Assembly (NCBI GenBank): GCA_937879965.1
Contig: CALFMP010000017.1
Coordinates: 3,980-67,979, forward strand
Direction of reading: 5' to 3'
Length of the DNA stretch: 64,000 bases
From: QKMZ01 sp012965515
Lineage (GTDB): Bacteria > Cyanobacteriota > Vampirovibrionia > Obscuribacterales > Obscuribacteraceae
In this document: piece by piece, positions 55,001 to 63,060 of the stretch
How positions within the stretch are numbered: position 1 is the first letter of the stretch
How the letters are laid out: the number at the start of each line of letters is the position of its first letter
The notes under the pieces: generated by a model
Databases searched by the model: none
The model's input: the letters and a program-made list of their open reading frames with translations, nothing else
Told to the model about the DNA's origin: nothing
Program-made: the position numbers and the translations under genes

Positions 55001-55187
55001 TTTCTACTTCCAAAGGTGCAAGTGAAGGTGCAGAAGTTAAGACTTGCACCTGAACGTTAGTAATATCAGGGACAGCATCGATTGGAAGATTTTGTAAGTT
55101 GAAAATTCCGGTAGCAACAAGTCCTATCACCACCATAACCACAAGAAGTCTTTGTTTGACCGAGAAACTGATCAATGCCTCGATCAT
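52020..55187 (-). CDS. czcA: CzcA-type heavy-metal RND transporter
   Basis: 1055 residues, the full length for HME-RND pumps. It has the two sets of transmembrane helices and porter domains. The TM4 signature DFGLIVDGAVVMVENTVRRL is the HME1 (Zn/Co/Cd) type rather than the copper/silver CusA type. Operon order is membrane fusion protein, pump, lipoprotein and outer-membrane factor. It exports metal ions to the outside, driven by proton flow. The start overlaps the fusion-protein stop. Confidence 0.92.
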   Translation of the reverse strand: MIEALISFSVKQRLLVVMVVIGLVATGIFNLQNLPIDAVPDITNVQVQVLTSAPSLAPLEVERQITFPIEIAMSGLPSVSQVRSSSKFGLSAVTIVFDDSVDTYFARQLVLERLTQVRQQIPENLGSPQMGPISTGLGEIYQYELKPSAEVKNDPQYLRTIQDWIVRRQLMGVPGVAEVNSYGGQKKQYQVRVDPPKLVSYGLSLRDVVQAVMANNENVGGAYLEHTGEQFILRGIGLAQTTSQIANIVVKSGKDGVPIFIRDIAEVVTGAEVRQGAVLADGKGEIVAGIVMMLKGENSRVVVERAKEKVKQIQKTLPKGVALVPFYDRSELVDRTIHTVESNLVEGALLVILVLLLVLGNWRGALLVASVIPLSMLFAAICMNMFKVSGNLMSLGALDFGLIVDGAVVMVENTVRRLGIDNEKGRKPGNKTTILNACLEVGRPVVFAVIIIAIVYLPIFSLSGIEGKMFKPMSMTIVFALAGSLILSLTYVPAMLTLIMRGPVSEKESFLVHWIKGYYQKALHFASLYHNQTFAVALSLIVMSGITLSMLGAEFIPRLDEGALAVQIQQLPSVSLSQSIATTTQAEKVLTSFPEVTKVVSKIGRAEVATDPMGVDTGDLYVGLKPPKEWTSAKNREELVDKIAKALEEKVPQAVFSFSQPVELRTAELIAGVRSDIAVKIFGDDLDKLRETAEKISKVIGTVPGAADVKVEQTAGLPQLVVEADRDAIARYGINVEDVNTLVQSIMAGQPAGIVYEGERRFEIVVRLNEESGRDLESIRKLLVAGPALAPKAGGAMIPLTSLAKIRVEEGPAQISREDRRRRIVVELNVRGRDIGTFVKEAEKRIDKEVKLPEGYYITWGGQFENLQRASTMLAIVVPIALLLIFILLFMSFGSVSQALLIYTGIPFAVVGGIFALAIRGMPFSISAGVGFIALSGVAVLNGVVMVSYINTLRQKMDSEAAVIKGALTRLRPVLMTALVASLGFFPMAFSSSAGAEVQRPLATVVIGGLITSSLLTLLLLPNLYLVFEQFGKQSDKRARQKRLDEKPSSEPIIK

Positions 55188-56569
55188 CAGTCTTCTCCTC
55201 CAAGTTGGTCTTTTAAGAGCTTGGATTTAAGAACAAAAGATCCGTTTGCTGCTATCTTTTCACCGGCAGAAACACCACCCTGGACTGGCGTTTTTCCTTC
55301 AACATCTTGTCCTGTCTCTACCTGTCTGACGGCGAACTTACCTTCCGAATCCTGGACAAAAACTACCTGCTTGCCTTCTACTGTCTGCACAGCGGCGCTA
55401 GGAACGTAAATAGCATCACTGAGTTTGGCTGGCTTGCTGAATTCGATTTGCGCGAATGCACCTGTTTGTATACGGTTGTTAGGATTGTCGATGATTATGC
55501 GAACTCTAGATGTACGGGTATCTTCATTCAATCGCGGGTCAATAAAACTAACTGTTCCTGCAATCTTTTTTTCTTGCAAGGCTACTTTTGCCTTTGAGCC
55601 AATATGAACACCTGCCATTTCACGCTCCGGCACATTGGCAATAACCCAGAGCGTGGATGTATTGGCGACAGTCAATAAAGGCTTGCCGGCTTCAACTCCT
55701 GCTCCCGGATTTACTAGCCGTTCGATGACAGTTCCGTAGATAGGAGAACGCAATTGAAGAGTCGATATGTCGTGTTCTTTTTGCTCATCGTTAGAAGAAA
55801 GTTGAGCATCTATGGCTTTCAGCGCATCCTTTATGTGTTCGGCTTCTGTTTGAGCTGTGCTCAAATCTGCCTTTGCTTCTGAAACCTCTCTGTTTAAGGT
55901 AATGTCTTTTTGAAAATTGAATTCAGCCGTTGCTTTTACAAATTCAGATTCAGCAGATACAAGGTCTTTTCTTGCAACTAAACCTTCAGACACCAATTGC
56001 TTTGTTCTTTTCAAGGTTGCAGATGCTTCATCTAATGCTGCTTTTGCCTTCAAGATATTGACTCTGTTTGCAGCCTGCGTGACCCTGTGTAGCGTAACTT
56101 TGGCAAGGCGAAGCTTTGTTTCAGCCTCGTGTAACTTGCCATGCATCTCAGCCACCTGCGGGCTGTCTATAGTGACAAGAATCATGCCCGGCTTAACGCT
56201 GTCTCCAAGGGCTACATTGACAGATTCGACCCGTCCGTTGGCAAGCGCGCTTATCTGCTGCATTTGTTGTTGATTTGGTTCAACTGAGCCTGCTACAGTG
56301 AACTTCGAGGAAGGCTTTTCTGTGGTTACGGTGACAACCTCGACAACGCCTTCCTCCTTACTCATTTCAACTGAAGTACGATTTGCTTCTACTTCTTTCT
56401 CTTCAGTTTCCTTATTTGCCATTTCTGCTCTGTTGCCAATGCTGAACCAGAGAATGGCGCTCAGAGCCAATCCTATAGCCATTGCTAAGGCTGCAATCAA
56501 CCAGCCTTTACGTTGATCGACTTTTTCATGTGACTTATTTGGAACTTCAATTTCTTCTTGCGTAGGCAT
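55187..56569 (-). CDS. czcB: Membrane fusion protein (CzcB family)
   Basis: 460 residues. A membrane anchor at about residue 23-43 (GWLIAALAMAIGLALSAILWF), then an acidic region, the lipoyl halves (GRVESVNVALGDSVKPGMILVTI), a long coiled-coil hairpin, and the beta-barrel (GTVSFIDPRLNEDTRTSRVRIII). It links the inner-membrane pump to the outer-membrane factor. There is no long His-rich metal-binding tail. Confidence 0.9.
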   Translation of the reverse strand: MPTQEEIEVPNKSHEKVDQRKGWLIAALAMAIGLALSAILWFSIGNRAEMANKETEEKEVEANRTSVEMSKEEGVVEVVTVTTEKPSSKFTVAGSVEPNQQQMQQISALANGRVESVNVALGDSVKPGMILVTIDSPQVAEMHGKLHEAETKLRLAKVTLHRVTQAANRVNILKAKAALDEASATLKRTKQLVSEGLVARKDLVSAESEFVKATAEFNFQKDITLNREVSEAKADLSTAQTEAEHIKDALKAIDAQLSSNDEQKEHDISTLQLRSPIYGTVIERLVNPGAGVEAGKPLLTVANTSTLWVIANVPEREMAGVHIGSKAKVALQEKKIAGTVSFIDPRLNEDTRTSRVRIIIDNPNNRIQTGAFAQIEFSKPAKLSDAIYVPSAAVQTVEGKQVVFVQDSEGKFAVRQVETGQDVEGKTPVQGGVSAGEKIAANGSFVLKSKLLKDQLGGED

Positions 56570-56641
56570 GCTACTGGCTCCTAAGAGGCAACAAAAAAAC
56601 GCAATAGCAATAGCTACAGCGCTTACGATTTGCTTTGTGCC

Positions 56642-56995
56642 TTAAACCAATATCTTTTGATGCAGAGAAATTAAGTCTTGTGGTGGAGCTTTATTCAGAT
56701 ATCCGAATGAAATATCACGCTTTGTCAGACGAGTCCGAGTAGATACCGCGTGAACAAAATCTGTGATCGGAAGTTCGATGATGGCTACTTCTTCGCCAAA
56801 ACTGACAGAGAAATCGAGGTCTTGCTTTTCAGCACAACAGTTTTTTGCATGACCACAATCCATACAAGTATCTGCAGTATCGACAATAGAAACGACATCC
56901 CTGCCATCTTCTGTGTTGCAGGCGCAAGCCATCAGGCTCAAATACGAGCAGTTGAACGCCAGAAGAAATAAAAGTGTGACTACTCTAACCAACAT
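56642..56995 (-). CDS. Exported Cys-rich protein (copy 2)
   Basis: 117 residues with a signal peptide (VVTLLFLLAFNCSYLSLMACA) and the motif TCMDCGHAKNCCAE, the same as at 37748. The C-terminus is a basic/helical tail. It heads the RND gene series, 72 bases upstream of czcB. The TTTTGACATTCGTGTA site and the perfect dyad CGAAAACCGTTTTCG lie just upstream. A periplasmic metal-binding or sensor role is plausible. Confidence 0.65.
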   Translation of the reverse strand: MLVRVVTLLFLLAFNCSYLSLMACACNTEDGRDVVSIVDTADTCMDCGHAKNCCAEKQDLDFSVSFGEEVAIIELPITDFVHAVSTRTRLTKRDISFGYLNKAPPQDLISLHQKILV

Positions 56996-57008
56996 TTGTG
57001 CAGATGTA

Positions 57009-57049
57009 TTTTGACATTCGTGTAAAAAGGCAATCGAAAACCGTTTTCG
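57009..57049. promoter_or_regulatory. Operator sites upstream of RND operon
   Basis: The TTTTGACATTCGTGTA site (57009-57024) is the reverse of the TGCATGAATGT motif. The dyad CGAAAACCGTTTTCG (57035-57049) has perfect 7-base arms with one central base. It is the most symmetrical of the 7-1-7 dyads. It probably controls the Cys-rich protein and the RND genes. Confidence 0.6.
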
Positions 57050-57402
57050 TTTTTGCTTTGCCTTGTCGGAAAGCTAGATGGTAGGCGGCTTTTCAGCCTA
57101 AGTCAATTGTAGCAGCTTAATGAAAGCTCCTGGATGATCAATGACAGAAGCTGGGAAGGAAAGTTTCCGAAGGCTACCTTTCGCCTTGAGCAAACATTTT
57201 TTTACTTGTATGTATTAAGCCTGGCTTTCACCCATGTGGTTATTACGAAACGCTGATTGTCACGTGAATGAGCGCGCCTTACGATGAAGACTTGACGCCA
57301 AGCGCTTACTAAACTTCCCTTCGAAGTACATGAACTTGGTCGACCCCAAGAACGAATTGACGTTCTCCACTTCCATGTTGCGACGTTCAGGTATCTATAC
57401 AA
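57050..57402. other. Intergenic, no supported gene
   Basis: About 350 bases. A minus-strand frame (57202-57417) exists, but I see nothing in its product that matches a family with confidence. There are no other clear signals apart from the operator sites at its left border. Confidence 0.4.
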
Positions 57403-59100
57403 ATGTCGAGAAACCAAGATATAAATCCATCAAATGATGGCGCGGAGCCAACCAGGCAAAGCAACGCAGAAAGAACACGGAGCGTGCTAAGTAGTTTTGC
57501 AGCGCGAGATTTATCGAGTCCCCCGGTTGGGCGAAGTGATGCGGTCACCACTGGTGATGCCACAGTATCCGGTCCTAGTGCACAAACCTCTGATGCTTAC
57601 GACCCAAAAGTAAGCCCGGCAGAGCTTGTAAAGCAAGGGAAATTTAAAGACAGAACTGCAACACGGCAAGAAAGCGTTCTTGAAATTCCAGACTTAAACG
57701 ACAAAACGCCGCCGAAAATATCAGTCGGCATGGAGGATATCACCAAGCAGCCTCCGGATAAGCCTCATTTCGTTGTGAAACAAAATGGCGATATAGAGAT
57801 GTTTGGCGATCCTGAAGCTTTAAAGGCTAAGGACATCAAAATTCAGCTGGAAAGAAATGAGGGTCAACTCTATCCGACAGATGCGCAAAAGGCAGCAGCT
57901 GAGAAACTAGTTACCTATTTGTCTGACCGTCTGAAGAGTCAGAATCCTGATCTGGCGAAAAATGGAGTTGAACTCGCGGATAACGACGCTGTCGTGTCGC
58001 CTGAAGCTCGCCAGAATGCTGGGATGCGTCAACCGCAATCATCTCAAATGAGTCCGGAAACGCAGCAAAGCGTCGGCAACATGAATAGATTCAAGGGTAA
58101 TAACGGCGGTGAGATGCCGATGGGCAATACAAGAGACTATTTCCCGAACAGAGACGTTCCGAGGCAAGCGAATGAATCTGATCAGCAAGCAGCAGTGAAG
58201 GAAGCGGCTGCTGGCCTATTCAATCCAGACAAGTCAGAGCCATATTCAACAATTCGTAAGTCACCAGAAGGCGATCACAGGGTTGGTCGCTACGGTTTTA
58301 GTGGCAGACAAATACACAACTGGTTGGCTGGTTTAGACCTTGGTGATCCGCCCGATCCTGCAAAAATCGAAGAGCTTATCAAACAAGGAAAATTGCCAAA
58401 AGGATTTAATGCAGATTCTCTGAAAAAGCTACAAGCCATGGCTCAAAAAATGGCTAATGGTGAGGCTCCAAGCAAAGATGACATGAAACTCTTGCCGAAA
58501 GAGATGCAAGAGACGATGGCAACTGATATGGTCGGGCAACTTAAGGAGCGCTTGGGGGACAATCCGGGAGCTATCGCTGCCGGCATGATGTCTGGAAAGG
58601 CTCCTTCCGAATTGACTCAGGAAGATCTCAATTCTCCCACAGGTAAGCAATTGGCCGATGCAGGTCAAAGACTTTATGACATTGCCACGGCGCGCCAGCA
58701 ATCTACAGATGACAATGACAAAATTCAGTGGAACCAAGATGGAAAAGTCAGCATTGGTAATGGCAAATGGCTATCTGGAGCTGCCGGTCAGGCTTTTATC
58801 GCGGCGCAAAAGGATGCTGCCGCCGATGGTGTCACTATTCGAGTGAATTCTGCTGGTAGAACGTTAGAAGAACAGAAATATTTATACGCAAACCGCGGGA
58901 CTAAAGGAATTTCCCGGACTGTTGCACTACCTGGTAGATCCAACCATGAAAGTGGAAATGCGCTTGATATAGCTAACTATCAACAAGCCAAACCATATCT
59001 TCAGAAATATGGTTTCGTGCACGGCGATGGCAATGGACCCATTTCCAATGATCTCGTTCACTTTAAATACACCGGTCGAAGCAATACTCGCTATGCATAG
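57403..59100 (+). CDS. M15-family peptidase (VanY/DD-carboxypeptidase-like)
   Basis: 565 residues. The N-terminal 300 residues are polar, disordered-looking and Gln/Asn/Asp-rich with Pro. The C-terminal domain (about 445-560) is M15: NSAGRTLEEQKYLY, RSNHESGNALDI with His and Asp zinc ligands, and NDLVHFKY with the third His. It would trim peptidoglycan peptides. No signal peptide is visible. The N-terminal region resembles that of other exported cell-wall proteins in this window (5306, 34086). Confidence 0.8.
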   Translation: MSRNQDINPSNDGAEPTRQSNAERTRSVLSSFAARDLSSPPVGRSDAVTTGDATVSGPSAQTSDAYDPKVSPAELVKQGKFKDRTATRQESVLEIPDLNDKTPPKISVGMEDITKQPPDKPHFVVKQNGDIEMFGDPEALKAKDIKIQLERNEGQLYPTDAQKAAAEKLVTYLSDRLKSQNPDLAKNGVELADNDAVVSPEARQNAGMRQPQSSQMSPETQQSVGNMNRFKGNNGGEMPMGNTRDYFPNRDVPRQANESDQQAAVKEAAAGLFNPDKSEPYSTIRKSPEGDHRVGRYGFSGRQIHNWLAGLDLGDPPDPAKIEELIKQGKLPKGFNADSLKKLQAMAQKMANGEAPSKDDMKLLPKEMQETMATDMVGQLKERLGDNPGAIAAGMMSGKAPSELTQEDLNSPTGKQLADAGQRLYDIATARQQSTDDNDKIQWNQDGKVSIGNGKWLSGAAGQAFIAAQKDAAADGVTIRVNSAGRTLEEQKYLYANRGTKGISRTVALPGRSNHESGNALDIANYQQAKPYLQKYGFVHGDGNGPISNDLVHFKYTGRSNTRYA

Positions 59101-59318
59101 CATCAATCGAGTTGATGGCTGCCAAGGAAGTTAGCTGCTTTCCTGAGACCCAATTTCTGGTATAAAGCATGAGTGGTTTTTCAATAAACCAGGGAATCTT
59201 TCTTGAACCTTGTGCGCTCTGACAACGTTTGTTGTTTGAGTTGCAAAAGTGGCGTCTCTTGCGACATCAATTCTCTTTCTGTTTGCGTTTGCTGCAAGCA
59301 GAGATCAGGAGTTTACTT

Positions 59319-60035
59319 ATGACATCGACAATGACATCCGACAAAGTGGAATCTTTTCTTGAGGTAGTAAGAGAGCACGAATCACCAATACGAATTTATC
59401 CGGAGCAAACAGCTTTTATAAGCAAAAAACTCCAGTTTGACTGGAAAGAGGTCATCGAAGGTCACTTCGAGGGGGATGACGGACACAAGAACTTCGTAGT
59501 ACATGATTGTGGGAGCAAAGAAAGCTCCTTTGTTTATTTCGGATCTCAAAAATGGAAGCTTGCAAAAATACACTTCCACAGACGTTCTGAGCATCTACTT
59601 GAAAGCAAGCAGTCAAAAGACGGATCGTTCGATGCCGAGATTCACTTCATACATGCGCCAGTGAAAGAACCGATAGAAACTGGCGACAAAATGATTGAGC
59701 CTTCTGAGAATCTAGTGATTGGCACTTTCGTCGTTGAGAGTTCGACAGGAGCTAAATCTGATGAGCTGATGTCATTCTTTTCTGCTTGTGAATCAGGCGA
59801 GAAGTCTGTGCGAATGCCTTTGGAAATAATCAAGCAAGTGACCAAGCTAGAGCATTTTTATTTCTACAGAGGCTCTCTCACAACAAAACCCTATTCTGAG
59901 AACATCTCCTGGGTGGTGTTTGAAAGCCCCTTGCAACTGGATAAAACTGTTCTTGACCCTATCTGCCCGACCACTCAAGAAGCGCGCAAAGGACAGCCCT
60001 GGAATCGCCGCTTTGTGCTCAGAAACTTTCAATAG
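59319..60035 (+). CDS. Alpha-carbonic-anhydrase-like protein
   Basis: The start at 59319 has AGGAG 7 bases upstream and gives 238 residues. Zinc ligands are seen as H85-x-H87 (KIHFHRRSEH) and H109 (AEIHFIH). The conserved FYFYRGSLTTKPYSENISWVV segment is the alpha-CA substrate site region. It would hydrate CO2. No signal peptide is apparent although most bacterial alpha-CAs are periplasmic. Confidence 0.82.
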   Translation: MTSTMTSDKVESFLEVVREHESPIRIYPEQTAFISKKLQFDWKEVIEGHFEGDDGHKNFVVHDCGSKESSFVYFGSQKWKLAKIHFHRRSEHLLESKQSKDGSFDAEIHFIHAPVKEPIETGDKMIEPSENLVIGTFVVESSTGAKSDELMSFFSACESGEKSVRMPLEIIKQVTKLEHFYFYRGSLTTKPYSENISWVVFESPLQLDKTVLDPICPTTQEARKGQPWNRRFVLRNFQ

Positions 60036-60356
60036 AGGGGCGGTAGGCGGTGATCTGGTGCTGGTACTCTAAGTCAAGTTTTGTCCAACAATTTTCGATT
60101 TTACGTGCGCAGACTCTTTTCACCGCCTTATACAACGATCGAGAAAGCGTCTTCAGATGGATTGGGTGAGTTTGACCGTCTGTTGAGAAAAATTTTCTGA
60201 AGCTTCTCATGGGTGTTAGAGGAGCGTTTATCAGGCAAGAGAAAAACTGTTTTATGTTCATTGAGGTAAGCAACAAAGAAAATTGACAGGAGTTTCCGAC
60301 AAACCGGTATGTTTGGCGTTCCTGATAAAATTTGTTCCCGAATTCCTCGAGGCGCT

Positions 60357-61115
60357 ATGTCGTTTAGTCAGAAAGACGTTGATCGCTTGCTTACCGAATG
60401 CGGACGCATGTGCTGTATTTGCAAGAAATTACATCAGGTCCAGGTTCATCACATTCAGCCACTTAGCGAGGGCGGATCTGACGTAATCTCTAACGCAATT
60501 ACGCTGTGTCCTAATTGTCATGATGAGGTTCATGAACGTAGTCACTATTCATCTGGCTGCACTTCGCGACGATACTCTATCTCGGAACTGAAACTTCATC
60601 GCGAATTCACCAAGAAAATTGCTCGTAAAGAACAAGATTGGGCTCCAGGCTCTCGCACTTGGACTGAAGACCGACATTTGATCTTGTTTTATGCTCAGTG
60701 TCTGGACCGTCCTGCCTTTCGCACTTACTTCCATCAAGAACTAAGTTTTGCTGACTTCGACCGCGCTTTGGCAGATACAATTACAGCCATCAATACTGGC
60801 TGCACCAAAGTAGGCGACTCAACACTTCCAATTTCAAAGGGCAAAGTATTTCTGATCCATCGTGATTGGAGAGAAACAATGGACACTGCAGTTGAAAAAC
60901 TGGAAAAAATTCGCGACGCTTTGCGCAGAGAGCTTGGCTTAAACAATATGTTTATGGACCAAGATCGCTTTGGCAGGCATCATTCTCGATTCCACCAAAC
61001 AACCGACTTGGGCGACTGGATTGATCAAACAAGACAAGAAATTCTCGACAGCGTCAATTCTATTTTGAAGGAATTAGATCAACCACCACTAAGAGACCTT
61101 AAGGCCGGTTTTTAA
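60357..61115 (+). CDS. HNH endonuclease, first gene of a two-gene module
   Basis: The start at 60357 has GAGG 4-5 bases upstream; the frame opens at 60309. Residues 19-59 are a Cys4 HNH site: CCICKKLHQVQVHHIQPLSEGGSD..N..TLCPNCHDEVH. The rest (60-252) is helical with no recognised domain. It ends 18 bases before a TPR-DUF4145 gene. The pair has the look of a small defence module in which one protein cuts DNA and the other senses. Confidence 0.82.
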   Translation: MSFSQKDVDRLLTECGRMCCICKKLHQVQVHHIQPLSEGGSDVISNAITLCPNCHDEVHERSHYSSGCTSRRYSISELKLHREFTKKIARKEQDWAPGSRTWTEDRHLILFYAQCLDRPAFRTYFHQELSFADFDRALADTITAINTGCTKVGDSTLPISKGKVFLIHRDWRETMDTAVEKLEKIRDALRRELGLNNMFMDQDRFGRHHSRFHQTTDLGDWIDQTRQEILDSVNSILKELDQPPLRDLKAGF

Positions 61116-61133
61116 CTTAAGGAGCGAACTTGC

Positions 61134-61955
61134 ATGGATGATTTAACCGCCAAAGTTGGACTTGCAACCTCGCTCGAAAAGCAAGGAAAATTCAAAGAAG
61201 CAGAAGTGCTGTTTAAACAAGTTCTTTCTGAGATGTCCGATACCGATCCACATAGAGCCGATGTTTTGGCTGCAATTGGAGGAGTTCTACTCATGCAGAA
61301 AGGCTATGACGAAGCAGAACAATTTTTTGGTGAAGCTCTTTTGCTGCTTGCGCCGCAGGATGTTCATCGTAAATCAGTCCTGGCGGGTTTAGCGGCTTCC
61401 TGCATCAATCAAGGAAAGGATGTTGAGGCTGAAACCTTTTACAGAGAGGCTTTGAACTTCTCTGGGCCCAGTGTTCATCAAACTCAAATTACGGTAAACA
61501 TTTCTCCAAGCATCAGGCATGCGTCCGATGATCAACTCACTGCGACCCTTTTGCAGGGTTTGCCATCGAATGTTCGAGATGATGTGATTGAATCACAAGC
61601 TTGCCTTCAGAACAAATGCTGGAATGCTTTTGGAGCAATGGCTCGTAGGACAGTACATTCCATCTGTGCTGATCTTGGATGTTCGAAAGGAGATCTGAAA
61701 GATCAGATTGATGAATTATGTGGGCAAAACAGGCTAAAACTTGAGGAGGCCAATAGCGCACATGAAATACGAACACTTGGCCGCAACGGAGCGCATCCGG
61801 AGTGGGAACCAGTGACTGAGGAAATGGCGACTAGCGGTTGGGGTTTGCTAATCTGGCTTTGTAAGCGCCTTTATGAACAGCCTCCTACAAGTCCCAATTG
61901 GTCGACTACAACGACACGTCGTTATCGTTTCGGAAATCCTGGAAACAACCCATAA
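61134..61955 (+). CDS. TPR plus DUF4145-like (HEPN-type) protein
   Basis: 273 residues; AAGGAG precedes the ATG. Residues 1-120 are three TPR units (EKQGKFKEAEVLFKQVL, MQKGYDEAEQFFGEALLLL, NQGKDVEAETFYREAL). Residues 140-255 are DUF4145-like: LPSNVRDDVIESQACLQNKCWNAFGAMARRTVHSIC, and HEIRTLGRNGAHPE with R213 and H221. DUF4145 domains belong to the HEPN group and often accompany restriction and defence genes. Confidence 0.72.
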   Translation: MDDLTAKVGLATSLEKQGKFKEAEVLFKQVLSEMSDTDPHRADVLAAIGGVLLMQKGYDEAEQFFGEALLLLAPQDVHRKSVLAGLAASCINQGKDVEAETFYREALNFSGPSVHQTQITVNISPSIRHASDDQLTATLLQGLPSNVRDDVIESQACLQNKCWNAFGAMARRTVHSICADLGCSKGDLKDQIDELCGQNRLKLEEANSAHEIRTLGRNGAHPEWEPVTEEMATSGWGLLIWLCKRLYEQPPTSPNWSTTTTRRYRFGNPGNNP

Positions 61956-62081
61956 CAGCTTAATGTGACTCTCCGCATTGCTAGGTCAATTTGCGCAAAT
62001 CCAACTGAAAAGTGAGTCTGAGAAATACTTTTCTAAAGCATCTGGCCGAATACGAATTTGTTCAGAATGTGTGTTGACGAG

Positions 62082-62495
62082 CTACGCTGGCTGTAGAACG
62101 CGACGTTCGGCCTCGTCCATTTCGCTCTGTTGAACAAATTCTTGTCGCAAAATTTCGAAGGAATCTAGAAGGAAAACAATCGTTTCACTTTGGGATAGAT
62201 CGTATGCAGTTGCGATTTCGTCAAAACGCTCTTTTACGGCCTTCTCGACTTGGATATGCAAGTGAGCGTCATAGTTTTTGCTTGGGCGCCCACGACCTCT
62301 AGTCGCAAGAGAAGTTTGTTTTTGTTGGGCGTACATATGAGCACCGATCATCTCAATATATTTTGTGAGCGCGGCGGATCTGTCCGGTCCTGTTGAGTGA
62401 AATGAAGCTGCTGGTGAATGCACCGTCCACTTGTTGCTTCCTTCTAGTTTGCGAGCAACTGCTGTTGTGCTCATTAGTGTCGTATTGATAGTCAT
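62082..62495 (-). CDS. RHH-type regulator with GRP motif
   Basis: 137 residues. The C-terminal half RGRGRPSKNYDAHLHIQVEKAVKERFDEIATAYDLSQSETIVFLLDSFE is a ribbon-helix-helix domain preceded by an AT-hook-like GRPSK motif. The N-terminal 60 residues are a separate small domain. It lies in the minus-strand pair that diverges from the ubiquitin-like operon, whose promoter has a GC-rich dyad, so it may regulate it. Confidence 0.65.
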   Translation of the reverse strand: MTINTTLMSTTAVARKLEGSNKWTVHSPAASFHSTGPDRSAALTKYIEMIGAHMYAQQKQTSLATRGRGRPSKNYDAHLHIQVEKAVKERFDEIATAYDLSQSETIVFLLDSFEILRQEFVQQSEMDEAERRVLQPA

Positions 62496-62546
62496 GGTTC
62501 CTCAACTTTAAATTCGAATTGCTGAATGGTATGCAACGGGATGCAC

Positions 62547-62837
62547 TTAAAACTGGCTCTGTGTCACTGCCTCTGTGGATGCATCTTCAAAGAGTGATAG
62601 GTTGTAGTCTGGTTGATGAAGTTCAAGATGAGCTTTGATTGCCCTCTCTAGTAAATTGAGAGCGTAAGCTGTAACTGCTAATCGTCCCTGAGCCTTTTCA
62701 TCGTCAATCACTTGAATAGTGTTGATATGATCACCGTCCTTCTTACAGAAGATGTTGAAGATGTCGTTGGATTGAGCATACTGAGCCTCTTCCATTTCGT
62801 TGCTTTTCAGCAGTTGTTTTAATGACTCAAAATCCAT
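62547..62837 (-). CDS. Hypothetical protein, 96 aa
   Basis: The start at 62837 (MDFESLKQLLKSNEMEEAQ) is chosen because AGGAAC precedes it and the further upstream frame is unusual; the frame extends to 62945. Helix-rich, with a central HINTIQVIDDEKAQGRLAV segment. No family is recognised. It lies upstream of the RHH gene on the same strand and is probably cotranscribed. Confidence 0.5.
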   Translation of the reverse strand: MDFESLKQLLKSNEMEEAQYAQSNDIFNIFCKKDGDHINTIQVIDDEKAQGRLAVTAYALNLLERAIKAHLELHQPDYNLSLFEDASTEAVTQSQF

Positions 62838-62985
62838 TACCTTGTTCCTGCAAATGCCGACTCCGCAACATTTTGGCATCATAGGCTGTTGCTGACAAGG
62901 GTATTTATTGTATATACAGATATACCATTTTGAGCTTCTTGACAATGTAAAATGTTTATTAAATCGTATTATTCTGTTGTGAATA

Positions 62986-63037
62986 TTGGATTTGTTTGTT
63001 TAAAACCGCTATAATATTAAGTGTGGGGAAATTCCCC
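62986..63037 (+). promoter_or_regulatory. Promoter and dyad of ubiquitin-like operon
   Basis: TTGGAT (62986-62991), 18-base spacer and TATAAT (63010-63015). The dyad GGGGAA-A-TTCCCC (63025-63037) lies at the expected transcription start. AGAGGT is about 9 bases before the ATG at 63061. Repression by a dimeric protein, perhaps the divergent RHH regulator, would fit. Confidence 0.7.
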
Positions 63038-63060
63038 TTCCTTAATAGAGGTTTTCACAG

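Noticed and set aside
57202..57417. Minus-strand frame that vaguely resembles a transposase end (RDNQRFVITTW)
   Set aside because: Too short and without DDE residues; no inverted repeats around it. The similarity is impressionistic.
60019..60276. 85-residue minus-strand frame between carbonic anhydrase and HNH genes
   Set aside because: No ribosome site, low-information sequence, and overlap with the carbonic-anhydrase 3' end.
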